NCBI GenBank assembly: GCA_024196135.1
Contig: JAMQCK010000094.1
Coordinates: 1 to 64,000, forward strand
Source: Pleurotus ostreatus/Saccharomyces cerevisiae fusant
Taxonomy: Eukaryota; Opisthokonta
Length of the DNA: 64,000 nucleotides
Direction of reading: 5' to 3'
Shown in pieces: positions 21,908 through 36,505 of the stretch; the stretch's first letter is position 1, and the number at the start of each line of letters is the position of its first letter. Below the pieces are notes generated by a model. It was not told the DNA's origin and made no database searches. It saw only the letters and a list, made by a program, of their open reading frames with translations. The translations under genes and the position numbers were made by a program.

Positions 21908-23400
21908 CTAGTTCCGCCTAAACGCGCGCTTCCAAAACGGCGCCCTTGCCTCCGTCATCGGGTACGCCGTCGCGCTCGACATGCGCTGCCTCCGCCGGCC
22001 GAAGCACACCGTGCAGCCGGCGAGCAGGAGGATGACGAAGGCGACGAGGGTCATCCAGAAGCCTGGAAGGTGGGGGTCAGTGTTTGCTCAAGGCGGAGCG
22101 AGGACGGAGGTGAGGAGGAAGAATGAGGGAGTGAATGAGGAAGAACGAGGGAGGGAGCGAGGAAGAATGAGGGAGGGAGCGAGGAAGAATGAAGGATGGA
22201 AAGGCTTGCCGACGCCACAAATGGCTCCACCGGGCAATTAATTCCACAAAAGGCGACGCGAAGGGACGAAGTACATCTCGTAAATGAAGTCGGTCCCGCA
22301 AACAAGTCCGACCCTCCAACTTGACAGGTGACGCGAAGGGACAAAGCACAGTACTCGAACAAACAAACAAACGCCACTCACCTGGCCCCGGCTTCCCCGT
22401 CCCCTCGACATTCGGCAACTTCTTAATCTGGTGCTTCACATAGACAAAGAGCGCGATGTCGATGGCGAAGGCGATTAGCGTGAGCACGGCGGAGAGGAAG
22501 GAGAGGAGGGAGGCGATGAGGGAGACGGCGATGTGCGTGGAGAAGGAGAAGAGGAGGGCGATGAAGGTGACGCCGGTGGCTGGGGAGGTGGGTTAGTCAA
22601 GAGTACGTGAGGAGAGGAAGAGTTGGGAGGAAGCGAGGAGTCGAGAGTAGGGGGAGGAGGAGAGAGGGTGTGCAGGAACGGGACGAATGTGGGGGTGGAG
22701 GGAATGGTGAGGCAAGACGAAGAGACGTACCGATGGGGTGTAGGACGAGGCCGCGGGTCCATGACGGCCCGACGGTGACGCTCACATCCTGCTCCTTGGG
22801 GTCGCTGAAGCCAACAGAGTAGGCGGGCTCTGTGTGGGGGTTAGCAAAGGTGGTCACGTAAGAGTTGATATGGCGGAAGACGCGGATTGGGGTATAGTGA
22901 AAGGAGGAAGTACGGTGCTTGTCGGCGACGAAGGGGCTGGAAGCGGAGGACACTACTCACTGGCATCACGGCACGTTTTGGTGCCATCGTCCGTGTAGGC
23001 GCATGAAGACCTAAGCGCTAGTTAGGCGAGTCTTTGAGGGTGATGACGCGTTGACGACGTACCACACGCCGAACTAATGGAGGAAGTGCGCATGGGGAAA
23101 TTCATGTGTGGCACCATTCGTGGGCAAGCGAACAGCGAGCAGAACGGTGGGGACGTAGGTGAGGGTAAGAGCAACAGGCGCGAGCAAGTCAGCACAGGTT
23201 CATGACGCGTAGTCGTGGGAAGTACGTACCCTGACTTCGCGCACGCCACTATCGACATTTCCCGCCGAGATTCCAGTGTTCACCGTCGCTCGCGCGACGT
23301 CCAGGGCGGTGAGGTACGGCAAAGAGATGGAGACCAAGAAGTTGAGCACGAGTGCCGCGAAAATGAAGAAGATGCCCGGTATGCAGAAGGCGCGCGACAT
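21908..23400 (-). CDS. SUR7/PalI family plasma-membrane protein
   Basis: Predicted 227-residue four-pass membrane protein of the SUR7/PalI group, which acts at fungal plasma-membrane domains and in pH or wall-stress sensing. Exons in order: 23400-23230, 23073-23063, 23010-22961, 22829-22731, 22579-22382, 22062-21908. The first membrane segment is IPGIFFIFAALVLNFLVSIS. A short extracellular loop has GVW followed by Cys residues (SSCAYTDDGTKTCRDA), matching the family's W-x(n)-C pattern. Then come ATGVTFIALLFSFSTHIAV, LLSFLSAVLTLIAFAIDIAL with a YVKHQIKK turn, and FWMTLVAFVILLLAGCTVCF, followed by a basic cytosolic tail. One exon is only 11 nt. The last intron (22063-22381) is 319 nt and repeat-bearing, far longer than its neighbours. 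Confidence 0.88.
22124..22192. repeat. 22-bp tandem repeat inside a SUR7-like intron
   Basis: About three copies of a purine-rich 22-bp unit (GAGGGAGGGAGCGAGGAAGAAT and variants) lie in the last intron of the SUR7-like gene. The same intron also repeats GACGCGAAGGGAC near 22254 and 22331. Confidence 0.75.
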
Positions 23401-24159
23401 CGTGGGAGGCGTCGATCAAAGGGCGCAGGGCGTCAATCAAGGGTCCGTACAATCGCTGGAGGACGGGAGCAGCAGCGAGGCGAGCGGGGGATGCTTTTCG
23501 GGTCGACGACGTGCGGGGAGACAAACGACACGTTCAGGACGTAACAGATGGGGTCAGAGTGGACAAGATGAGCGTCCAGGACAAGTGTCAAGGAAGTCGC
23601 GCGACGGGGTCACGACCGACGCGTGATGGCGGGGCTGCCCATGTGGCGCTGCTGATCCGTGCGCACGTGCTGTAACGCCAATCAGTCAAGCAACGGCAAG
23701 CAGAGCATGCGTCCCTTCTTGTTTTGGACCTTCAAGACGGGTTGTATCTGCAGACACTCCAAATGCATAAATGCAAGACTAGGGTATCCGTCGCTTCAGC
23801 CTTCCTCCGTGATGCTTGGTCTGCGAGGTACAGAGTGCGCTGTTTGACCATGCCCCAAGCGAGCTTAGACACCTGAGACTCCGAAGTCTTCATCCTTTGA
23901 TTGGTACCTGCACCAATGGATGATTCTTCAATTAGAGGGTGAGTCTACGATTCCTGCGCAAATTCGAACCGTGACACGCTCGTGACAATCCGTGACTGCC
24001 CATCTAATCGCCGACGTCGAAATCCTAGTAAGGTTTGGTCTTGTTGAGCCCACCGTGCATCCTCGAGGCGTCAAATTGGCAGCGCGCGAGGCGCTGACTC
24101 CCGCATCCCTCATCTCTACCCCTCATCAGCCCAACTCCCACATCCTCTACCGACCAACC
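23401..24159. other. Divergent promoter region
   Basis: This 759 bp stretch lies between the SUR7-like gene (minus) and the first ubiquitin-like gene (plus), with no supported coding sequence. Near 24030 it contains AAGGTTTGGTC followed by TTGTTG. A near-identical word (AAGGTTTGGTCGTGTTG) lies upstream of the second ubiquitin-like gene near 26298, so it may be a shared promoter element. Confidence 0.5.
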
Positions 24160-25680
24160 ATGGTCTCCCTCTGCGCCGACCAACGCCAGTACCTGGATGC
24201 ACTTATCGCAGAGCACGGCGAGGGGAAGCTGCAGGAGTATATTGATGAGGTGCGGGGTCACCGATGCCTTGACGGTGCTGTTGACGACGGCGCTTACCTA
24301 CCTACAGAAATTCACACCGACCATCCTCCGCCTGCGCAGGATGTCGCCTGTCAATGCGCACACTTGGATTGATCTTGATGCCTACGTCGACTGGCTGATT
24401 CAAGACTGCCAGAGGCGTGACCGCGCTCCAGGGTCTACTTATCTTCAGTATGCGGCCAGCTCGCCTACTGCTTACACAATTGCTCCGCCGTCCGTCGCTG
24501 CACCGAGAGGCAGAGGCGGTGGAAGAAGGCGAGATGAACGACCCGCTATCGACGTTAGGCCGTTCTTTCGAGTTGGATGGCCAGAGGTCACCTGGACACA
24601 AGCGAAGTTCGCGCAACCTGCCGAGTTCAGTATCGTGGTCCGGACGATGACCGGCAAAAACCTGTCAATCCATTCTCTTACCGGCAGTACGACGGTAGAT
24701 CAATTGAAGTACATCGTGCAGGACAAAGAAGGTATTCCTCCGGACGAGCAACGCCTCGGCCTCGAAGGAGTGCAGATGGAGGGTGACCGAGTCCTACAAG
24801 ACTATGGCATCCGAGAGGGCAGTCTGATTGACTTAGTATTCAAGCTGCGAGGCGGTAAACCGATCATCTATCTCTTCTCTCCGCGTACCGTCGAGGCGAC
24901 CGTCCGCCTTTCCCTCACTCGCGACTGGTCCCTCTCGGCAATCTACCCCATCGTCTCCATCGCGGACAAGGACGGAGGTCAAATGCTGGAGTGGAAGGTG
25001 CAGACGCGCGCGGATGGCACACTTCGCGAGCTCAACACCGGGCTGGACGTCTCGTACTTGTTCTGGGAAGCGCTGTGAGTGTCTCTCGCTTCCCAACAAT
25101 TGATGCTGTATGTGCTGACCGCTGTGCTATCATAGGACCAACAAGGTCGTCGACAGCCCGCCTTCGTCTCCCGTAGTTGGACAGACACGCGAGGTGTTCC
25201 GCCCGGGAGTGACGGGTGTCTCGAATGAGGACTCGGTCCTACTCCCGGTCGCGGACGTAACACAGTACCTCGACCAAGTGCTCGCGGCGCTTGGGCTGCA
25301 CGTCGAGGCGCGCACCTCCTTCATAACGTGAGCGTCTTCTTGCACTCGGTCGACTCAGCGCAACGCTGACGTCGTTTCATAGCTACTGGCTCCCTGACAT
25401 GCTCAAACACACTCACGTCGCCCTCCGCTTCCTCGACCAAGTTGCGTACGCGCACGCTGCGCCACTGGACGTATCGCCGGAGCCCGACGTCATGACGCGC
25501 ATCTTTATGCTCTTCCGCGGCGTGAAGGAGGTCGATCTGGGCGAGTGGGAGGGCGCACAGGCGAAGGTAGCGGAGCCGGCTGAGATGTGGCGCGAGGTAG
25601 TCGGGGTGAACTTGGGGGAGACGCTCGATGAGAGCCTTTTCCGGGTGATTGAATGGGGAGGGATGGAAGTGTTCCATTAA
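24160..25680 (+). CDS. Ubiquitin-like domain protein with conserved C-terminal domain, copy 1
   Basis: Predicted 448 residues. Exons: 24160-24249, 24308-25074, 25136-25327, 25383-25680. Residues 1-75 form a small conserved N-terminal helical part (CADQRQYLDALIAEHG, then [18 protein letters not shown]). A ubiquitin-like domain follows at about 150-225 (IVVRTMTGKNLSIHSLTGS, GIPPDEQRLGLEG, LQDYGIREGSLIDL) and ends in LRGG followed directly by KPIIYLFSP. The rest is a C-terminal domain ([54 protein letters not shown]) that I know only as a basidiomycete accompaniment to this ubiquitin fold. The LRGG-KP junction resembles a ubiquitin precursor site, but cleavage is untested. A frameshifted paralogue follows at 26393. 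Confidence 0.85.
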
Positions 25681-26392
25681 GTACTTGGAGGATGTCGTTG
25701 TGTTGCGCCAGGGACTGTCGTAAGTAGCTCACCGAAATTCTGGATTGTTCATCGTATCTTCAACCGTGACCGACTTGTGACGGCACTCGGATGTCACGCC
25801 CCGACGGCCCTTGCGATGTTACGGTTGGCGACCACCTTGCTATGCAATCTCTCAAAATCGCTGCGGCGTGCTAGCAGACCCCTGAAACCGCTACCCTTAC
25901 ATTCGCACTTTCCTCTTTTTCTTTAAGTCGTCCTCGAACCGCTCTCCGGCGCTGCACGCTAGGACCGCTTCACCAGCGCCCATTTGACTACCGGTGGCGT
26001 CGCGGAGAATACAATACAGCGCGCGTCAAACTCTCGCAAGGACTCAGAAATTCTTCTCTTGCTGGTCGGCATCTGCCCGTGACCGAGTAGGGCAACTACA
26101 GAACGGCCGTTATTGTCAACGACCCAGTGACGGTTGCAGTATACCTTCCCACAGCGCACATCTCTCCTCTTAGCCCCAGGCCCAGGACAAACGAGATAAC
26201 TTGCCGAAGCTCCCTGTTCTATGCGTAGCCGTGACCGAGGTAACTTCCCCGGAGCACACCGTATCGCTCTCGTGAGGATCTCGGATAGGCGCCCAAGAAG
26301 GTTTGGTCGTGTTGTCCGCATCGTGGCTTCATCGAGGGTCTTAAGAAGGCGCAGGGCGAGGCAGTGTGACCACGACTGTCTTTCTCCCTGCC
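25681..26392. other. Intergenic region between the ubiquitin-like genes
   Basis: This 712 bp stretch has no supported gene. It carries three copies of CCGTGACCGA (near 25764, 26077 and 26229), the last extended to GTGACCGAGGTAA, and an AAGGTTTGGTC word near 26298. Confidence 0.55.
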
Positions 26393-27939
26393 ATGGCGCC
26401 CCTCTGCGCCGACGAGCGTCGCTCCCTATATTGCCTCATCGCCGAGCATGGCCTGCAAAAGCTGCAGGAGTACATCGATCAGGTGAGTACTCCTTGAGGA
26501 GTGGGTGCTCCTCGTAGGGACTTGGACATCAGGCGCTGCCTCGCGGACTGCGCATTCAAGGCTGACCTGATTCTGTCGCAGACGTTCAAGCCCACCATCA
26601 TATCCTTACGCAAGATCACGCCCTCCAATGCGCACACCTGGATCGAGCTCGATGCCTACGTAGACTGGCTGGTGAAGGATTGCCAGACGAGCGGTCGCGA
26701 TGCTGCTGCGCCTCCCTCCCCTTCAGAGACGCCAACTCCTGATTCGGCCGATGCGCGCGCTGAGCCCCAGTCCGCTTCTCTGGCACGACAGTTTTACGGT
26801 CCGCTTAAGATACGCATCCCATCTTTGGCACCGGCGGTCTCCTCCTCACCGCGCTACGTCCACCCTCACCGAAGGACCGACGATTTCAACATAACCATCA
26901 AGACCCTCACCGGGAAGCAGGTGTCGGTTTTTTCTCTAATCCCATCCATGACCGTGAAACAGCTGAAGGAGCGGGTTGCTGGCCTTGACGGCCTGCCTTG
27001 CGCCGATGAAATGCGTTTTATCTTTGCGGGCAAGCAGCTTGAGGACGAAAGGTCTCTAGTGGACTACAATATCCAGCGAGACGCCGTCGTCCACATGACA
27101 GAACGGCGAAGGGGCGGTAAGCCGGTGATATACCTCTTCGCGCCGCACGCTATCCAGGCGAGTGTTCGCCTGCACCTGATCGAGGAGTGGTCGTTCTCGG
27201 CGGTGTATCCCGTCGTTCCGACCTCGGAGAAGGGTCAAGGTCAATCGCTCGAGTGGCAGGTCGAGACGCGCGCGGATGGTTCGCTGCGCGAATTGAAGAC
27301 AGGATTGGACGTGGCATACCTGTTCTGGGAAGCCCAGTGAGTGCTTTGCCTGCTCGTCGTAAGTTCATGAAAGCTGATTCTCGTATCCGCAGTACCAATG
27401 TCCCAATGAATTTGAGCCCTCCTGCGTCGCCGATCTTGGGACATACGGCGGACGTCTTTCGCCCAAGTATAGCCGGCGTCTCCAACGACGATTCAGTCCT
27501 TCTGCCTGTGTCGGATATCACGCCGTACATCGACAAGTCTCTCGCGGCTCTAGGACTGCACGTCGAGCCCGCACTTCGTTCATAACGTGAGCGGCCTCAT
27601 GCGTTCCATAAGTATAGCGCAATGCTGACGTCGTTCCATAGCTATTGGCTGCCCGACATGCTTAAGCACACCCACGTCGCCCTCCGCTTCCTCAACCAAG
27701 TTGCGTACGCGCACGCTGCGCCACTGGACGTATCGCCGGAGCCCGACGTCGTGACGCGCATCTTCATGCTCTTCCGCGGCGTGAAGGAAGCTCAGCTCGG
27801 CGAGTGGGAGGGCGCACAGGCGAAGGCAGCGGAGCCGGCTGAGATGTGGCGCGAAGTCGTTGGGGTGGACCTAGAGGAGACTCTGGATGAGAGCCTTTTC
27901 CGGGTAATCGAGTGGGGTGGGATGGAGGTTTTCCACTAA
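26393..27939 (+). CDS. Ubiquitin-like domain protein, copy 2, broken by a frameshift
   Basis: Paralogue of the gene at 24160. Exons by homology: 26393-26482, 26582-27336, 27393-27586, 27642-27939. The N-terminal [16 protein letters not shown] part, the ubiquitin-like domain ([36 protein letters not shown]) and the [14 protein letters not shown] junction are intact. Near the end of exon 3 one base is missing relative to copy 1, just after the GLHVE codons. The frame then reads EPALRS and stops at 27583-27585, giving about 345 residues. Exon 4 is still open and nearly identical to that of copy 1, so the break looks recent, or could be a sequence error. If real, the protein lacks the last 100 residues of the C-terminal domain. 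Confidence 0.75.
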
Positions 27940-28515
27940 AGATTTGCTGGTATGTAGTATCGGATTGAGGCACGCCTCCTTGATGTTGTAGTGTATATCA
28001 GTTCTTGTATTCTTGTATCCCCCTTCCTTGTTTGTTCTTTACTCTTGCAACCCTGCCCACGAATCGCGTTGGGCTCCGAAATCCATTGTTGTAGGTCCAC
28101 CCCACGTGCATCACGCGCCCCATGGGGAAATTGTGGGGAAACCAACATTGCATCATCGCGCCTTGTCTGCCGGCCTGGACAAGACCTCCAGCAGGTCAAC
28201 AGACCTCTTGACGTCCGTTGACTCCCCCTTGGCTTTGAGTGAACGGCCCGACGAGAGCTGCGACTGAATAGGACCCTACCCCGAGTCCGCCCGCCTTCAC
28301 GCGTTGTTGGCTCCGACGGTCGTGTTCTGAGCACCGACAAGTGACTTCTCGCACCGACGATCGTGTTCCCCACAAGGTCCTTCTCCAAAGATCGACGCGA
28401 TATCCTCAAGTTCCCTCCGACATCATCCATCTGCTGGGATATCCCTTCATCCCCTCGGATATCTCTTCATACCGGCTGAAGTCCGTTCATCTTCTGTGTC
28501 CTTACAAAGCCGCGC

Positions 28516-28635
28516 GCGCCACATAGGACCACCCGTCGCCCCCATACGGTCAGATATCGCACCATATAGGACTGCCCTTCGCCCCTCATACAGTCAGCTC
28601 GCGCACCATATAGGTCCACCACTCCCTCGCGTAAC
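28516..28635. repeat. Degenerate 42-bp tandem repeat
   Basis: Units begin at about 28516, 28558 and 28600 and share the core GC(A)CCATATAGGACC-A-C, then CGCCC, then CATAC-GTCAG. The third copy is partial. Confidence 0.7.
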
Positions 28636-28882
28636 ATAGGAACCCTACGCGCCCCGGAACGAACCTCCCCACGATCGATACCGGGCTTTTACGTCGCGCC
28701 ACCGAGACTTAAATCAGACGCAAGGGCCTGGACGGGGGCATCGAGCGCTTCTGTGACCAAGAATACGCGGGGACGAGGATAGAACAGCGGACACGCAAGG
28801 GGGGAGAATACGACATTGGCAAACCGCGAGAAGGACAGGTGGTGAACGTGCGCTGGCAGGGTACAAGAAGGCCGATCGGCAC

Positions 28883-28936
28883 TGTCGAACGTCACCATAT
28901 ACTCGAACGTCACCATCGACTCGAACGTCACCGTCG
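28883..28936. repeat. 18-bp tandem repeat, three copies
   Basis: ACTCGAACGTCACCATCG and two close variants stand head to tail. The array ends 65 bp before the start codon at 29002. Confidence 0.8.
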
Positions 28937-29001
28937 ACTTGAGCGCGACTCCCTTACGACCACTAGCAAACTCGAAGACTGCAGACCATAGTCGAATCAT
29001 C

Positions 29002-30286
29002 ATGGTGCGCCCACCTCCCCCCTACGCGACGCGATCGCTGACCTTCAACTATCCACAGCCCACAATGAATCAGAACAGACCGCTACCCGGGACTGATGCG
29101 AATGGGAAGGAGCAGCCCCGAGTCGGCCGAAAGCCATACCAGGAGGACGCCTTCAAGGCCAGCGCGGACGCCTTCAAGCCTGGTGCCGATAACCTGAGGC
29201 CTGGCGCGGACAACCTCCACCCCCATCCTCCCTTGAACACGACCAAGCCGCCCTACTCCCGCCGCCCGTCCGATCCCGTCCATGCGCCGCATCGGGACGC
29301 GTACACGGCGCAGCACAATGAGGCGCTGAGGATGGCGCTGGGGAGTATTTTGTCGCCGGTGAGTGAGCGTTTCTTGTTGAAGAAGTTCGACATCGTCTCG
29401 TCAAAGGAGTTCGACACCGTCTTGTTGAAGGAGTTGGACATCGTCCTGTCGGTGAGGCTGTTCGACATCGTCTTGTTGAAGGAGATCGACATCGTCTTGT
29501 CGAACGAGCTGCGTTGTCATCCGCCTGTCGTGCGTGGGCACCTTCTGGCCCATGGATGGAATGGCACCTTCTGATCCATGAAACCCGTTCTTCTCTTGAC
29601 AGAGTCGATTAGCACAGCCAACAAGTCGCTGACGCCCACCTCAGAAACGCCCCTTCACACCCTCATCGACGGCCCACCCGGCGTCTGGCACTGCCAGCCC
29701 GGCGTTCTTCCATGCGTTGCCTTTCACGGGTACTGGGACACACTCGGCTACCAGTACAGGTCCGACCACTGGAGCGCAGACGCCATCGGACGCATTGAAT
29801 GGGTCGCCGCACCCTCAACAACACGCACATACACACCATCTCTACCCGCACTGGCCGGGCTCGTACCACCACCCCCACCCTCCAGAGCCGCGCCAGTACC
29901 ACTCAGACCCGCACCATCCGTACCATCCGCATACGCCGTCGAGGTTGGGTGCGGGGGAAGAGGGGCCGGTGGAGAGGGGGCATGCGGGCGAGATTGGCGA
30001 GTTGAGGCAGGGTGGTCATGGACCGATACACGACTCGAGCCACCCACCCTCACCTGGCGAGCCTGCGACGCCGCCTGCAGTCGACAACTTGCATGTGCCG
30101 GCGCCGGTTCCAGCCGCGTCCGCAAGCCCACACGCTGCTCTCCCCTCAGGAGGCGTACACCCTGCCGCAGCCCATGCAGGGGACGGGTCGCCGTCGTCTG
30201 GAGCTGGGACGCCGCGAGCCAAGTTCCTCGACACGCTGCAGGGGAAGAGCGCTTGGGACGCGCTGATCCATGGGTCGTTCTCGTGA
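29002..30286 (+). CDS. Low-complexity Pro/His-rich protein of unknown function
   Basis: Predicted 332 residues from exons 29002-29358 and 29645-30286. The N-terminal part holds short imperfect repeats (AFKASADAFKPGADN, then LRPGADNLHP). The second exon encodes a His/Pro-rich stretch (HHPHPPEPRQYHSDPHHPYH), a Pro/Ala/Ser region and a compact conserved-looking end, TPRAKFLDTLQGKSAWDALIHGSF. I place the acceptor at 29644 because the frame ending in this motif is blocked by a stop just upstream of that site and the splice phase then fits. There is no signal peptide or membrane span. The protein is largely disordered; the C-terminal motif may be a binding segment. The 286-nt intron is built largely of tandem repeats. 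Confidence 0.65.
29385..29507. repeat. 24-bp tandem repeat in an intron
   Basis: Five head-to-tail copies of GTTCGACATCGTCTTGTTGAAGGA-like units (one of 27 bp) make up almost half of intron 29359-29644. The unit length is a multiple of three and the array is open in a plus-strand and a minus-strand frame. Confidence 0.85.
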
Positions 30287-30859
30287 GCGCGTTGAGCACT
30301 CGTACTTGAGGCACCTGTGCGTTAGGGGAAGGCGGTTGTGGGTGTCCATCGATTATCGTTCATATATCCTGGGGAAGAGGAGGCCATGGGGCGAGGAAGG
30401 TGGGGTGGAACAGGGGACGTACCCGCCATCGCCCGCTCGCTCGGACATCGAAGAAGAGAAAAATATCGAAGGTGACTGCTCTCGTAGAGAATCTTGACGC
30501 TGCTATACGTTCTTGTACTAACATTTCGCTATGTATCTGACCTTGTGTATTTATCGTCTATGTTGCAAAGGACTGGCTGTTGTATGTACCTGTACTTGTT
30601 GAAGCCGTTTCCTTGTCATGGTGCGGTAGAAAATTCACTTGTTGCTGTAAAAACTCCGGGGAACCTGGGGTTTGTGCGCAATATCTTGGCGACGCTGGGC
30701 CTGCTATCAGAACGCTGGAATTCCAGTCGGTGTGGGTGGAGGTCGGGGCCATGCATAAAGATTGTGGCGGAGCACGCAAGCGGAAGCATATTCTCACGCG
30801 GTCAAATCAGTCAGGACGCGGCACGTGGTGGTCCCTGGTCAACAACGACGACGACGAGC
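30287..30859. other. Intergenic region upstream of the kinase gene
   Basis: This 573 bp stretch contains the 3' end of the low-complexity gene and the kinase promoter. I see no additional gene or clear TATA box. Confidence 0.5.
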
Positions 30860-35760
<4,901 letters not shown>

Positions 35761-36505
35761 GTTGGTCGCAAGAGATGATCTGGGGGCTGAGGAAGGGAAG
35801 GAAGGGCAGAGGACGCACCGCGTATACCCCCGCCGTGGTTTCGCGTGGTTCGCAGTGGCATTCTCTCCGGGTAATACTCATAATCATTGGCACCTAGTCA
35901 TCACATATACAGATACCTTTCTCCTTTGCTTTGCTCCTGCTAATGCCGGCCACCGTCTGGTATCCCGCTCCTCCGAGTCCGATGGCCTCATTCGAGTCGG
36001 AGCTTCGTTGTGTCGCCCTTCCTCTGGTCACCGCACCCATCGTACGCTATCCCGCCCATCCTTTTTTACTTACTACATATTTAGATACGACCATCCATCC
36101 CATACATCGTAGGTACATTTCTGTTCTCTCGGCCTCTCGTACTCAGGAAGCTTGCACTCGTTTGGTATGGCATGCATATGGTTCTCAGTCCGTCTTTGTT
36201 TTCTCCGGTATATACAAATGCAATCATCGTGGTGTTCAGCCTTTGCGAGCAGTGGACATGTTGGGCTTGAAGGAGATCGTGGCGCACGTAGTCCGACATA
36301 CCAGGGAAGATTCCAAAGTCGCTCTTTCTTCTGACCCAGTACGCCGTTTCTCCTGAGCTGCGCTGACCTTTGAAACACCGCCCACGGTCATTCTTGTGCC
36401 CCGTATCGATTCCATACTGAAGAACAATGAAAGTGTGCAATATTGTTACGAGAGCATCGTGTCTGTAAGGGCTAATCCCTTTCAACCGGACGATACGCCT
36501 AAAGT
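35761..36505. other. Convergent 3' region
   Basis: This 745 bp stretch lies between the kinase stop (plus) and the stop of the first helical hairpin protein (minus). I see no coding sequence. Its AT content is higher than that of the flanking genes. Confidence 0.5.

Larger units (their letters stand above)
27940..29001. other. Intergenic region with several short tandem repeats
   Basis: This 1.06 kb stretch has no supported gene. It carries about 2.5 copies of a 42-43 bp unit at 28516-28635 and three copies of an 18 bp unit at 28883-28936. The latter lies immediately upstream of the ATG at 29002 and may be part of that gene's promoter or 5' UTR. Confidence 0.55.
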
